DNA from: Theristus sp. LFF4_11
Lineage: Eukaryota > Nematoda > Chromadorea > Monhysterida > Xyalidae
Direction of reading: 5' to 3'
Length of the DNA stretch: 64,000 nt
Assembly: GCA_030248135.1 (NCBI GenBank)
Contig: JASANC010000064.1
Location: forward strand, 1 to 64,000
This document shows, one piece after another, positions 34,040 through 45,638 of this stretch. The notes under the pieces are model-generated. The model was not told where the DNA came from, made no database searches, and saw nothing but the letters and a program-made list of their open reading frames with translations. The stretch's first letter is position 1. Every line of letters starts with the position of its first letter. Position numbers and translations under genes: made by a program.

Positions 34040-35640
34040 AATTATGTTTTTCTTAAAGTTGCATAATTTGTTTTTTTTTTATTTTTTGTTCTGGTTTGGG
34101 TTTGGTTTGGGTTCTGCAATTCATTGCGTTTGCAGACGTCGAAAGGGAATCAGTTTCATGCTTGATGCGGCAATTCAAAATGGCCCTGGTAGTGACTCAA
34201 ATTGTAACTCAGGGACACGAGTACACTTCCATCGCACCAATTTTGAATTTCCGCGTCAACATGAAACTGCTTACATTCCAATGCGCAATTGAGTCGCAGA
34301 CCCGGAAGAAAACTTGATGGTTTGTATTTCACACTCTGGAAGCATGAGTTTCTTTCAGACACCCTTGCAAAATGGCGTCACAGAAGAGCGTGAAGGAAAC
34401 GTACAAGTGATAAGAGTGGAAGACTTGGATCTCGATTGAAGAGTCATTGTGGTTAAACGCATTTCTTTTTTTTGCAACAGCACGGTTTTCAGCAACGCGG
34501 TAAACTTGTTTTTGGATTTTTTTGAAAAAAAAGAAACCAGATTACCCATAACATAAAGACAAAAAATGCCAAAAGGTTTCCTTCCACTGCATCTGCAGTT
34601 CCAATTTGAAAAGAAAACTCGCCCAATCTTTTTCTATTTCCACGTCATCTGCTGATTGACTGTTAGTTACTCTGAAATTGGGAACGCTAACGTCGCCTTT
34701 AAAACGAATTATTGCAGCCAAAAATCAATTTGGAATGTTCATTGTTTTCGTGCGTTTGGCTGTAAATGAGAATTTGGCGTCGCTCGCAACAGTTGTTTGT
34801 TACTGCCTCGTGTTTTTCTGTTATTTCCCACTGAAATGTGATCTTTTTATATTTTTAGAACCAAAATTTCCATTTGTGCTGGAGTTTCACGAAACCTTTG
34901 TGCTCTCAACAAATGAAGGTGCAGTGGTTTTTTGTAACTGTAAATCGTGTGATTTCGTTTGCTTTCTGCATTTTTGAAAACTGTATTCGTGCGCTGACAA
35001 AGACGTCTTCTGGTGTAAAGCTGCCATAACTTTTCAGTTCATTTCAACAAACCACCGGTATGCAACAATTACCACAGTCCAAAATTTCAAACCAGTTTCA
35101 ACGTGTCTCTCATCAATTGAAATGCAGCGATAGGCCAGTCTTCACTTACGACTAAAAAAAGAAAAGATGTGCACTGGTCGAATGACTACACGGAAAACGT
35201 AAAAAATTGACACAACAACAACTGTACAACAGGCAAAGGATTATTCAGAAAAAGAAAAACAAGAATGAGAAAGTTTTGTACAAGTTTATCACAAACCACA
35301 ATAAACAGCAACAACAAACTTTCAGAGTGAAGGCGACAAGAAACCTGGGAGATCGAAGAAGACACCTCAGCTTGACAAACAGACAATGAAGTTTTAAACA
35401 AGCAATAGTTTTTCCTAGTCTAAAAGGCAGCAAATAATGGTGAGCTGCTGAAATCTGAATCAAGCTCCACAGTGTCACCTTTGTATGTCCAGGCTCTAAC
35501 AACGTCGCACAATCACAGAACATACACACAGACCAGTACACGTATTAAAAAAAAATACCTGATGCATGCTTTTCTGTGCAGCACAGACTTTCACCTCGAT
35601 AGCATAAGCATGCATCATGTGATCACCAGCCAAACTGCAC
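34040..35640. other. Convergent intergenic region, with a MITE-1 relic
   Basis: This is the 3' flank of PHF14 (plus) and the CNC-bZIP gene (minus). About 35563-35640 keeps MITE-1 words (TGATGCATGCTTTTCTGTGC, AGCATGCATCATGTGATCAC). Otherwise nothing is recognised. Confidence 0.45.
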
Positions 35641-35734
35641 GTGCCTGTGCGTACACCTGTGAGCTGTGCAACATCACGGACGTAAAGTGTCATTCATTCG
35701 CCTTCAAACCAGTTTCATATGCACCCATCATCAC

Positions 35735-38700
35735 CTCCCTTCCTTGCTCAACCGCTTCCACTCATCTTGCAACTGTTCAATCTCGTGTTGTTCTCGTTGC
35801 AGTCGCTCCACCAGTGTCCGTTGCTGTCTTCGCTCATATTCGAGCTCTTGCCTGAGCAGTGTCGTCTCCATCTCCAGCTGTCCTTTGACGTTCGTCTTGC
35901 GATTGCGCGAATCACGCGCCGCCTTCTTGTTCTTGCCTGAATCGTCAAGTCACGCATAAAAGGGAAGTGTATGTTTTTCAAACATGGACTTCAGAAAAAC
36001 CCGCTAGATTCAGCCTGTCAGTACCCACTACCCGGACACTACCTCACAAGCAACCACGGTCATAAACCAACAGACCGGCACACATAATGCACATGTATGA
36101 CGTCATGCGCGCATGTGCTTGTGAGTTTGTGTGTCTCTGCACTATTGCTGTGTCGTATCGCAAAAATGCAAGGTGCAATAGCAAAGGTCTGCGTGCAAAC
36201 ACAGCCTTCAACCAACCTCTCCGTCGCAGCTTCCTCAGCACTTCAATTTGAACGCCACTCAATCGACCGTCCAAATTGGCGACAATTTTCTTGAACTCCG
36301 ACTGTGTGCACGCCACGATTTGCGCTGCCGACCACGGTAGACGGTGTTGACGCGCCAATTGGTCGTCGTGCGAATGGCGGCCACGGCGGCGACCGCCACC
36401 GCTGGTGGCACCGGCTCTGGAATGAATAATTTGCCAAAAACTGGTTCCGAGTTGTCCCGCTCTGCCGACAGCCAATTCCCGGTGTACCAACCAGATTTGA
36501 AAAAAATCGAAATGTTTTCCGTGCACACAATTCTGGAAAACACCTGGTTCTGGTCACTGTGCAGCCTTTAGCAAAAAATCGTGAAAAGCAGATCAGAAAA
36601 ACCAACTCACTCGGACAAGCCGTGGACCTCCTCCTCCTCCAATGCGCCACCGTCCATGTCCACATCCATGTCAATGTACTCGTCCTGCAGCCCATCACTT
36701 TCGTCATCATCATCGTCAATCGATTTCTCCGGCAGCAATTTTCCGTGCGACCGATACTCGTGGTGTCGAAAGTCGTCGCCAGAATTCGAGTAAATTTCAT
36801 TCGCCGGATTATTGTCACTAAAAATGACTTCATAAGTAAATGCAAAAACTATGGAACTTTCATTAAATTCACTAAAATTCATTGATCAGGACGGCCAGGG
36901 GAACGCTAAGAACTGAAAATCTATTTAAGAACCGAAAAAAATCTTCAAACCTTGCGTGCATGCCACCGCTGTTATACGGGTCATAATATACGATCGGAAT
37001 GCGCTCACTGTCGGACGGACCGTTGACCGTTGAATACGAGTAGACCGTCGAATCGGCAGAATTTTCAGCTGATTGCGGTCTAGCCGGTGATTGGTTGCTT
37101 TGTGGTACGCTCGCGTCCTCCCAAAACGGGTTTGGAGGCGATGGGTTCGGGTTGGCTACAACGGGTTATGAGAAAAAAGTTGTCTGCATTTTTAGGTTTT
37201 TTTCTGATAAGTTTTTGAAGACAACGAAAATGTTATTCCACCTCTGCTTGCAGGCAATGTCGATGCAGGCTTCATATTCGCGTGATGCCGCGTCAGCCGC
37301 GCGTTAACGTGCGTTAGGAGAACGTTACTACTACCACTGGTGGATGCGACGTTTTCGTCCTGCAGATTCAAATTTATGTGCTAATTGAACTAAAATTGAT
37401 TTGTCTAGTTTTGCTCCGTTCTGGCGGTCTCTTGCTCTTTGCCCTTCTACAGTGAGTCCGAACTTCAGTCTAATAACACAAACAAACAAAAAAGTAAAAC
37501 AAATTGTTGTTTTATTGCTTGAAATTCGCACTCTAAAATTACACCTGACCTGAATCTCCACTTCATCTCCCGTCTCCATCGCCGTGTCAACGTCAGCATT
37601 CTCTGGCATCACCAAACCGACATCACCAACGTGACGAACACCAAATTGACCAATGCTTTGCGCTGAAACAAACATTGAATGACACAACCGAACAAAACAA
37701 CAACAACAACAACAACAATAACGATTGGTGCTCTCGCGTGCCATCACGTTGTAGAGCAGACACATTGGTGAATCAGTGAACGAGCTGTGATGTTTCTTGA
37801 TTTCATTCGAGCGCTCACTGGTGTCGCACTGTTGGTCCACCAAACGTTTATACAAAAAAAACTGGCCGCAGATCTCAATACAAGCACACCCACTCCCCGG
37901 CTCTCCAACCTGCACCAGTGGTGTCCGCAGTGATCGAGACGACATCGGCCGCGAACTGCGAGTCTGCGAACAACGTCTGCAGTTCGTCGTTGTTCAGCGT
38001 CAACGTCGGCGTGTTGATGTCGGCGAACGGCACGAAACCGAGAACGTCGCCGAGATACGCACCGTCGGCGACATTCGTTGGTGCTGTCTGAGAGACGTTG
38101 AGGATGAGGAGCACTGTTATTGAACGAATATTATTCGGGGTTGGCTGGCGTTTTCACTTTTGGCCGGAAACCGAAGTGGCCTACTGGCCTGGGTGATAGC
38201 GCGTTAGACAACTGTCTGTGCGTTCACCCAGTTTGTTCGGTAAGGTCTGGGACGTTGTGACAAACTGCAGTGCCAATCAACTCAGCATTTTTCCACTGTT
38301 GCACATTTACAAACCTCAACGATGTCCCCGTTGGCCTCCAGCGAGTGTTCGTCCAGCGCAACGGCGTCCGGGAAAAACTCCGCCAGCACATCTTTGTCGA
38401 ATGAAGTCGTGTCTAGAAAAAAAAGGCCAAAACACAGTACAGCTGAACCATTTTGCAGCTGAAATTTGAACCAAATTTTGCTGTAAACAGTCGCTAAACA
38501 GTTTTTTCTGCTATGGAAAACAGGTGCGACGGACACTCGCTCTCCGGTGTCCTTCGGTACCGAGCGCGGAACGCGTGGCGAGAAAACCGGAAAGAGAACC
38601 GTTGAGGGTATCAATAGTTTGGTGGACACCGTCGCATCCATTTTAGTTATATTTCCAGTCGCATTACATGTTTATTGAACACAACATTGCTCGACACCAA

Positions 38701-39769
38701 TCCCTAAACCAACCATCGTGCTCTGTTTCAGCATCTTTCTGCTGCAACAGCACTGGAGTCTGCAACTCCGCGTTTGCACGCTCCGTCAGCAACAGCGCTT
38801 CTGCCGATTTCGACTGTTGTAGCTGCACGTTGGTGGCGCCGTCCAGCAAGCTGAGTTCCAGTGTGTTCGGTCGTCGTTGTGACGTCGCCTTCGCAATTCG
38901 CTCACACTCAGCGACGGTTTGCTGAAATAGAGGTTCTTCTCTAATAAAAAACAAGCTTTCAGCAAAATCAAAACTATTAGGGTGGAACCTGAATTTCTCA
39001 AATTCTGCAATTTCTGGAACAGTCGCTGGGACATTTTTCTGCTTTTTGCGAATGTTTGTGTTGTGTTGTGCTGCGAATGCGAGTGCTTACGTTGGATGAT
39101 CACCAATCAGCAAATTAAACAGAGTGCTGGATTATGATTTCTGTGGGGTTGAAGGTTGACTTTCGCGTCAATCTGTAGGATAACAACGTGCACATGTTTT
39201 CGAGCCCAACCATTAATTACCATGAAATCCACAATAACAAACGTTGAGTAAAACGGACCACTACACAAGCAATCAGAATCAGCTGATCTGACACTAAAAA
39301 GCAAACTCACCTTTTCAAACTCTGTCAAATCGCCCGCGGTGTCAAAGTCAGTCAGCTCGCAATTCGACGCCTTCGCCGCGCTACTGAACGTTTTGTCATC
39401 GAACAACAGTGAATTCTTCTCGTAGCGCTCCTCCGCTTCCAGCAGCTCATGGTAGGCCTTCGTTAGACCCTGCAGCAGTTCACTCGGCGATTCCTGAAAA
39501 CGCGAAAACGAGACACAATTGAATTCATGCAGCAAGAAGAATTCCACACATGTTTTTGAGAATGAAATGATTTGCTCCGTCTGCTTGCTTGCAGTGCCCA
39601 TCCACCCAAACCGCTCATGCACCTGTCTCGGCTGCTGCAGTTGCTTCTCCGTGATCAGCTGCAAGTCACGCTCATGCTGTTCGTCCGGCGTCAACGCGAC
39701 CGCCGGCGTTCGGATGCCCTTCTCAATGTCGATGTCGTGTCGCCAGAGCACGTCGATCAGGTCGATGTC
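35735..39769 (-). CDS. CNC-bZIP transcription factor (Nrf/NFE2L, SKN-1/CncC type), 5' end incomplete
   Basis: Minus-strand exons: 39769-39623, 39493-39311, 38921-38714, 38412-38315, 38087-37910, 37662-37550, 37155-36951, 36817-36611, 36416-36217 and 35936-35735. The first begins DIDLIDVLWRHDIDIEKGIR, the Neh2/DIDLID degron-transactivation motif of Nrf factors. Acidic activation segments follow (LAEFFPDAVALDEHS; DDDDDESDGLQDEYIDMDVD). Then the CNC domain (LPWSAAQIVACTQSEFKKIV, LSGVQIEVLRKLRRR) and basic region GKNKKAARDSRNRKT, where the usual NCR Cys is Ser. A zipper follows with Leu at heptad positions (QLEMETTL, RTLVERL, EQLQDEWKRL). Nrf factors bind antioxidant-response elements with small Maf partners. 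The exon 37662-37550 to 37155 junction is out of phase, so a small exon is missing there. The start codon exon and last coding exon were not found. Confidence 0.85.
37687..37721. repeat. (CAA)n microsatellite
   Basis: CAAAACAACAACAACAACAA followed by CAATAACG, in a CNC-bZIP intron. This could be a SINE tail relic. Confidence 0.6.
38177..38235 (+). repeat. SINE head fragment in a CNC-bZIP intron
   Basis: GTGGCCTACTGGCCTGGGTG, ATAGCGCGTTAGACAACTGT and CTGTGCGTTCACCCAG align with the tRNA-like head of the SINE at 14154. The body and tail are absent. Confidence 0.5.
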
Positions 39770-39804
39770 CTGCCGTGCAGTCACGCGGTTTTTTTTATTG
39801 CTCG

Positions 39805-39890
39805 GTTGATTGATTGATTGATTGATTGATTAATGGGTTGGTTGATTGATAGGTTAATTGACTGACTAATTGATTGAGAGGTTGTCTAAT
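39805..39890. repeat. GATT-type microsatellite
   Basis: Runs of TTGATTGATTGATTGATTGA with imperfect continuation (GGTTGATTGATAGG), just upstream of the first recognised CNC-bZIP exon. Confidence 0.7.
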
Positions 39891-39904
39891 GGATTGACTT
39901 GACT

Positions 39905-40030
39905 CGTACAGTATAACTCAATAACACATCCAACTAGCTGACTGGTTGGCGACCACCTAATGCATGCATTCTGTGCATGAATTGCTGCGGAGGGTCGGAG
40001 TGTGCTTTGCACTTGGATTGTTTTATTGAC
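39905..40030. mobile_element. MITE-1 copy
   Basis: ACAGTATAACTCAATAACAC, TAGCTGACTGGTTGGCGACC, ATGCATGCATTCTGTGCATG and AGGGTCGGAGTGTGCTTTGC. The right half is incomplete. It lies in the 5' flank of the CNC-bZIP gene. Confidence 0.6.
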
Positions 40031-40323
40031 TGTGAAAAATCGATGCCGCCAGCAACGGTATTCACAAACATCACACAAAATAATACCGCATTTATGAGAA
40101 TCTCAGCGCCAAACTGTTCGATACTGTTTTCCGTCAAACATTGCCAAAATCAGCCAAATGGCTAATACACATTTTGACTTTCGACTTTGTCTGTGTTCCA
40201 ATTTCACCACACATCAAAACGTTTTCCCCAAAACAACGCTTTCTTTCTCGACTTCTCTTCAGTTCATCAAATTATCTGCATTTACAATCACAAATGTCGT
40301 CACAAATTTCCAAAATTCCCTGA

Positions 40324-43300
40324 TCACAATGGCTTCTGCACCATCCAACACCGATCGCCCGCGTCCTCATAGCTGAGATGCAGTCCCCGTTCAAACTCAA
40401 TCACAAAGTCCGTCACCCGCTCAGTGACTCGTTTCGTCTGCACCGTTCTGCGCCGTTTACAATGCTCGATCTCGTCCCAACGCGTTGAGCTGTTGTAGAC
40501 CTCCTCTTCAAGTTCTCGTTCGTCTGTCGTTTGAAAGTCGTACAAGTTGCCCGCCAGAATGCCGCCTGGCGTCAGTTGGCGCCAGAAACGCTCCAGGAAG
40601 CCGGCGTGCCACGCGTCACGATCGCAGAACACGCTCGAGTGCAGGAAGATGAAGTCCACTTTTGGATGGCGGCGGCGTTTTCCAGAAGACCCTACACTAG
40701 GAACTCTGACGGCGCAGTGAGTGGACTGTTGCTCAGCGCATTCATGAACGAACACGTGACTTTTGTAGCCGTCTGTCTGGTGTCGGCGACACTGACATGC
40801 CAGGCGAGATGTGCATTTCTAAACGGAATCAGCAGACTTTGCGACGCACATCCACGATGTGATATCACGCCAATGCGCGTGTCTGCGAATGTGCGCGTCT
40901 GCCTGTCTGTTTGTCTGCGACTGTGCAACATCTCACTGTGCTATACAATAAAGTGCATGGTCTTCGGAAAAACTGTTCATACTGCTCGTATTGACGCAGC
41001 CAATCAGTGATCGGCAATCGCAGCGGGCGCATTCGGATCCAGTTTCGCGTTCGAAAGTGTTCCATTGGTTTTGTGAAATTTTTCGTCAACAATATAAGCA
41101 ACATCTCCGGTTCCATCCAATTAGCGACCAGCGATTGCGTGAAGTCCAGAAACGCTCGCTCATTCAAGTCGCCGATTTCAATGCCACTTGTCGCGTTCAT
41201 GATCGTCAATGTGCTGCCGAAATTGGCGCAACTTTTCGGCGGAATGAAAAAACGTCGCATCACCAATGAGCTGGCGGGAATCGAGAAAACATTCGAGACA
41301 CTACTGTGACAGTCCAGCACATCGAATGAAGCAACAATTCAGGTTCAGGAATGCTGACTGGTTACGAGATATGATACCATCACCAAAAAACACGGTTTTT
41401 TATCTTAACATTTTCAATTTCCAATGGAATGATATCGTTCAGAAAAGTCCAAACCCTACAAATTGTGACTTCTTAGTTTTGGCGAGTGCTTGAATCATGT
41501 GTATTTCCATTCTCAAACGCACTATCTTTGATTTTACAGAGACCCGAACGGATGTTTTTGACTAGGGATGGATCCGGCAAATTTGCCGGAATCCGGGCCG
41601 GATCCGGCAAAAGCCCATTCCGGCCGGACCGGATCCGGCAAAAATTGCCGGAATCCGGACCGGAATGGCCTTTTTATGTCTAAAAAACATCTACGCACAT
41701 TTCGTCGCTTCTTCATCACATTTTCAGCATAAAACAGCACAGACACAGAAACAAAGTCAGCAAGACACAGCACGTGAACCAACCAAAAATTACAACAACA
41801 ATTGACAAAATTCACATCGCATAGGGATAATCAAGTGCTGGCAACACTCCATTCAGAAACATGACCTTTTCGGCGTTCTGAGTTGACAGACGAGATCGGC
41901 TGTACACAAACACCTGCCTGGCTTCAGAGAACATTCGTTCGCTTGCCGCGCTTGTTGGTAGCGGTGCCAGGTATCTGCGCGCGATTGTCGATAGTTTGGG
42001 GTATTTAGACGAGTTCAGCCGCCAAAAGTCTAGCATTAGATCACTTTTGTCCGGTTCGTCGATAAAATCATCCGACTCGTACATATTCATTTCGCCGCGC
42101 AGTTCGTCTTCGAGACTGGATTCGCCTGACGGGTTGCGCGGTCGCGCAGCGTGAAACTCGATGTCTTTCTAGTCGAGGCCAGTCGATTTCTTTTTTGGTT
42201 CGGGCTCGCGTTCACTTTCGTCATCGTCGTTGTTCGCGATCTCGGATGTATCGTCGCAGTTTGTGGGCGTCTCCGGTCGTTTCAAGATTTTCTTTGCAAT
42301 GTGAACTAGTTCACAACGAATCGCGCCTTCATTTTCGAAGACGACTGCAGTATTCTTGAATCGCGGATCAACGTACGTGGCCATGATGTTGGATTCGTTG
42401 TGGAAAAGCGCACGGAAGCGTGTGTCGATGCTGGTCAGCAGCGTTTTTTCGTCGTACCAATGCCACTCGCATCGACTTGTTCGATGCGCTGCTTCAGTGC
42501 GCAAACGGCGGGCAACACCATTGAAATGGATTCGTCGTCTCGTGGATTCGTCGTGGGGGTGTTATCGGGTTTTAGGGGGTCACGGCACCCCGCACACCCA
42601 CGGTAACACACGTCGCTAAAATCTCTGGTGTTCTGGGGCTCACAAAAAAGCAACTGTTTGACAGCTAACTGAATATGACCAACGAAGATGGCTGATTTCA
42701 AAAAAAACTGCTATTGTTCATCAACAACGTCGGCCAAAAGCTGGCAGCCACGTTTTTTAAAGTGGACGATGCTGCACATAAGTTTACCACTCAAGACAAA
42801 AGCAGTGAACCATTTACCATTGAACAGAACACTAAACTAAAGAAACGCTCACTGATCACATGTCAAATGCACAACAACAAAACCAACAATGCACCGAAAC
42901 CAATTTGTCAAACCATTGAACAGCTCTGAAACAGAGGAATCAACTGATTGATTCGCGGGTCTCGGCCATTCCGGCCGGATCCGGCCGGATCCGGCAAAAT
43001 TGCGCCGGAATCCGGACCGGATCCGGATCCAATTTTAGGCGCCGGAATCCGGAATCCGGACCGGAACCGGCTCCATCCCTATTTTTGACGGATTCGATTG
43101 GCGGCTTGGCTCGCTCAAACGCAGTCGAGTCAATCAGCAATAGCTGCACCGATCGCGATGTGCTGGACTGCAGGAGAAATACCGCGTGCTTGTCTGATCC
43201 ATGGTCGACGTTCGAATTGTTTCAATTCGAGTTTTACGCGAATGCAGACGTTGAATTCGATCGAAAAACGAGATCAACCACAGTCCGACGAAGAAAAAAC

Positions 43301-43385
43301 ACAACGTTGCCAACGGAATTCGTAATACGGCCACACAGTATTTGTATCGGTTGGTTTTTCGCTCTCTGACGATGGACAGGTTCAT
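40324..43385 (-). pseudogene. Membrane-anchored class I methyltransferase-like gene, split by a hAT element
   Basis: Minus strand. ATG 43385 opens a type II membrane protein: a short basic N-terminus (MNLSIVRERKTNRYKY), then a span around LATLCFFFVGLWLISFF. A frame near 43146-43089 (LLLIDSTAFERAKPPIESVK) is cut by the hAT element and resumes at 41554 (NIRSG). Exons 41303-40983 and 40705-40324 join in phase: SGIEIGDLNERAF resembles a SAM-binding motif I, and KVDFIFLHSSVF with LERFWRQLTPGGILAGNLYD resembles the later strands of the Methyltransf_24 fold. The stop is at 40324. The junctions before 41303 could not be reconciled in phase. With the 1.5 kb insertion inside an exon, this copy is probably broken. 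Substrate unknown; a Golgi or secretory location is inferred from the anchor. Confidence 0.5.
41563..43081 (-). mobile_element. hAT-family DNA transposon, degenerate, with 8-bp target duplication
   Basis: The element starts TAGGGATGGATCCGGC and ends GGCTCCATCCCTA. Both ends have GGATCCGG-rich subterminal repeats. TTTTTGAC occurs at 41555-41562 and 43082-43089, the 8-bp duplication typical of hAT. On the minus strand it encodes a transposase remnant. The middle part (42504-42169) has a core with MATYVDPRFKN. The C-terminal dimerisation domain lies at about 42090-41812 (LAPLPTSAASERMFSEARQV, STQNAEKVMFLNG). An upstream frame (42701-42435, ending VCALKQRIEQVDASG) is shifted relative to the next, and a stop separates the last two. 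At 1519 bp it is short for an autonomous copy. Confidence 0.88.
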
Positions 43386-43830
43386 GATGTGCGAGAGAGA
43401 TGTGCGTCGCGATGAATGGAAATTTTCTGAGAAACTTTCTGAATTCACGGTCCTTCAAACTCAACAGACTGCTTAGACGTTTTTTTTGTGGTTTGAGAAC
43501 CGTTAGCGTCGGTAACGGAAAGTGAAAAGGCGCAATCCACTATAGATACTCAAACGTGATACCAAAAATTTTTGCAAACACAGACGAGCAGACTTTTGTG
43601 CCAGAGCACACGCACACCTGCACAAACAAAACCAACACACGAAATGCTCAAAAACACTCGCACACAAATACGTAATTCTTTGCAGTTTTAAAGCTCCACA
43701 CACCGCACACACACACACACACACAAACAAACGAATGCCGAAACATATTCCGAAACGAAACGAACGGCAGCGATTATTCCTTCCTTCGTTCCGCATCCAC
43801 AACAAACAACAAAAATTTTTGCAACGAACC

Positions 43831-44716
43831 TCCAAATTCAGATTGCTACTGTCGTCCTGTTGTAGCGTTTCTTCTTGGTGCCGAGTTCTGCCGGCCGTCA
43901 ACGTCGGCGACACCAATCGTTCGGCCGCACCCGGCCCAATTTGATCGGCAATCAACGGCCGAATCTCGATGGTCCTCCTTGAAATCAGGTCAGCCAATCG
44001 ACGGACGATTGTCGAACGGCCGAGTCTGCAAATCAATTGGCATGAGAAAGCACGATTTGTGGCATATCGACTCGGTAATTTCAAATTTTGATTCTGCATC
44101 TGCTGATGTTGGTGATACGGGAACGCAGAAATCCGATCGAATAATTTGACTGATTTGGCGGAGTGATTTGGGCAAAGCAATCCGTTGTGGTGAATAGATA
44201 AACGTTCTAGTGCTCAATAACAAGAGGGGATCGATCCAGTGGCAACCGCGTTGGCAAAACGGACGCGACACTCACACTCCCACCTCACAAAAGCCAATTG
44301 TGTTTATTTGCTTCCGTCGGGTGAGGCGTATAAAACCGGTAGAAAACTCTCAGTAGCCATATAGGCAATGCAACATTGGTGATTGTAGATACTCAGCAAC
44401 ACAACAGAACCAGAAAACTGATAACAACACAAGCGAACGCTCACCGCTCCAGCATCGACTTCGTCTCGTCCGCCTGTCCGCGAATCTCGCCGAAACGTCC
44501 CAACATCTGATCCAAGCCGAAATTCGAGACCGATGGTGCCGAGGTGCTCTGGCCGGGATCGCCCGCGTCGAAACGCCACCGCGCACGGCCACGACTGCGA
44601 GTTGCATCGTACGTTTGCCAGGGCAGCGCGAGAGACTGCGCAATCAGCAAGAGCAATAACGTTTCGCAGAGGTCTCGCCAGCGCTGTTCGCTCTTTCGGT
44701 CGCCGTTTCGCGCCAT
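43831..44716 (-). CDS. Unrecognised protein with N-terminal hydrophobic segment (partial)
   Basis: Exon 1 (44716-44447) starts MARNGDRKSEQRWRDLCETL, with a hydrophobic stretch LLLLLIAQSLALPW that could be a signal anchor. It continues LDQMLGRFGEIRGQADETKS. Donor GTGAGCG. Exon 2 (about 44031-43831), after TTGATTTGCAG, joins in phase and reads RLGRSTIVRRLADLISRRTI, then IGPGAAERLVSPTLTAGRTR and DDSSNLNLE before a GTTCGT donor. Coding is supported by the in-phase join and GC bias, not by homology. The 3' exon was not found. A secreted or single-span membrane protein is inferred. Confidence 0.4.
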
Positions 44717-45234
44717 TTCTCTCTGTCGAATCTCTCGAATGGACCAATGGGCGTCGCTTGAATGAACTTTGAAATACGAATCTGAAACGCTGAAATGCGA
44801 TTAGCATGATCGCTGACGGTGGATTTGTCAAACAATGCAAACGTTTCAGGTCCACGGAGAACGGTCAAACATACACCATGGGGTAGTGCATTGTTTCAGA
44901 TTTCGCAAATCAATTATCGCTCAAACGAGACAAAAATTATGCAACACTCGAGTTTTAAAATACAACAAGTATAATAATCAAGTATAATAAATCGCTGGAC
45001 GCGATTTTTCGGACCGCTTTATGCGGAACCGACTTTTCACAACATCAAATGCAATCGCAAGATCACCCACTGAGTACCATTTATTCATTTGATCCTTCAT
45101 TTCAGGATAACAAACATCACAGAAAGACAGAGTGAATGCACCAATTTGCAAAAGAGCACAAAAATGCACATGAAAACTTTTATTCGCCTCGCTAAACGGT
45201 ACAAAATCGCGAGATCACAAGCTGAGAAAATAGT

Positions 45235-45310
45235 GCCTCGACGCTGAAGTGGTCCAAGCAAAACGCTAATTCAACATACCATAGACGTGGGTTCGAAACC
45301 TGCTCGAGGT
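45235..45310 (+). other. tRNA-like sequence, probably a pseudogene or SINE remnant
   Basis: A 75-base stretch has GCCTCGA at the 5' end pairing with TCGAGGT at the 3' end, an A-box-like TGAAGTGGTCCAAG, and a T arm with GGTTCGAAACC. I could not form an anticodon stem, so a working tRNA is doubtful. Confidence 0.3.
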
Positions 45311-45531
45311 CACAGAATTTTCTCCAATGTGATACGAGCATCATCTCAGTTTTCAAAAACAACAAAAACAATCCCAAAGACAAAATGTTCCTCTATTTTG
45401 CCATGTACATTTTTGCCTTTGTGGCGTGCTGAACATTGGACAAGTCCACAGAACAAATCTAGTTGAATCTCTCTTGAACGCAAAAGTGACAAAAACAAAA
45501 ACCGGACAACCGTCCATCACCGCCATAAAGG

Positions 45532-45618
45532 CGCATTCATGTTGCAGTATTTAGTGCCCGAGCAGCTATGTTTTAACATAGCTGTGCAGTTACTAAATAC
45601 TGTAACATGAATGCGCCC
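45532..45618. mobile_element. MITE-2 copy in the Beclin 3' flank
   Basis: ATAAAGGCGCATTCATGTTG and the mirror CATGAATGCGCCCTAAG, with CAGTATTTAGTGCCC and AGTTACTAAATACTGTAA arms. TA lies at both ends. It sits in the likely 3' UTR. Confidence 0.8.
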
Positions 45619-45638
45619 TAAGAGCACGACGCCTTGCG

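Noticed and set aside
37875..38123. Plus-strand frame over the CNC-bZIP exon at 37910-38087
   Set aside because: Antisense shadow. The minus frame joins neighbouring exons in phase.
44304..44855. 183-codon minus ORF beginning MDLKRLHCLTNPPS
   Set aside because: It overlaps the better-supported exon 44716-44447 in another frame and has no in-phase continuation.
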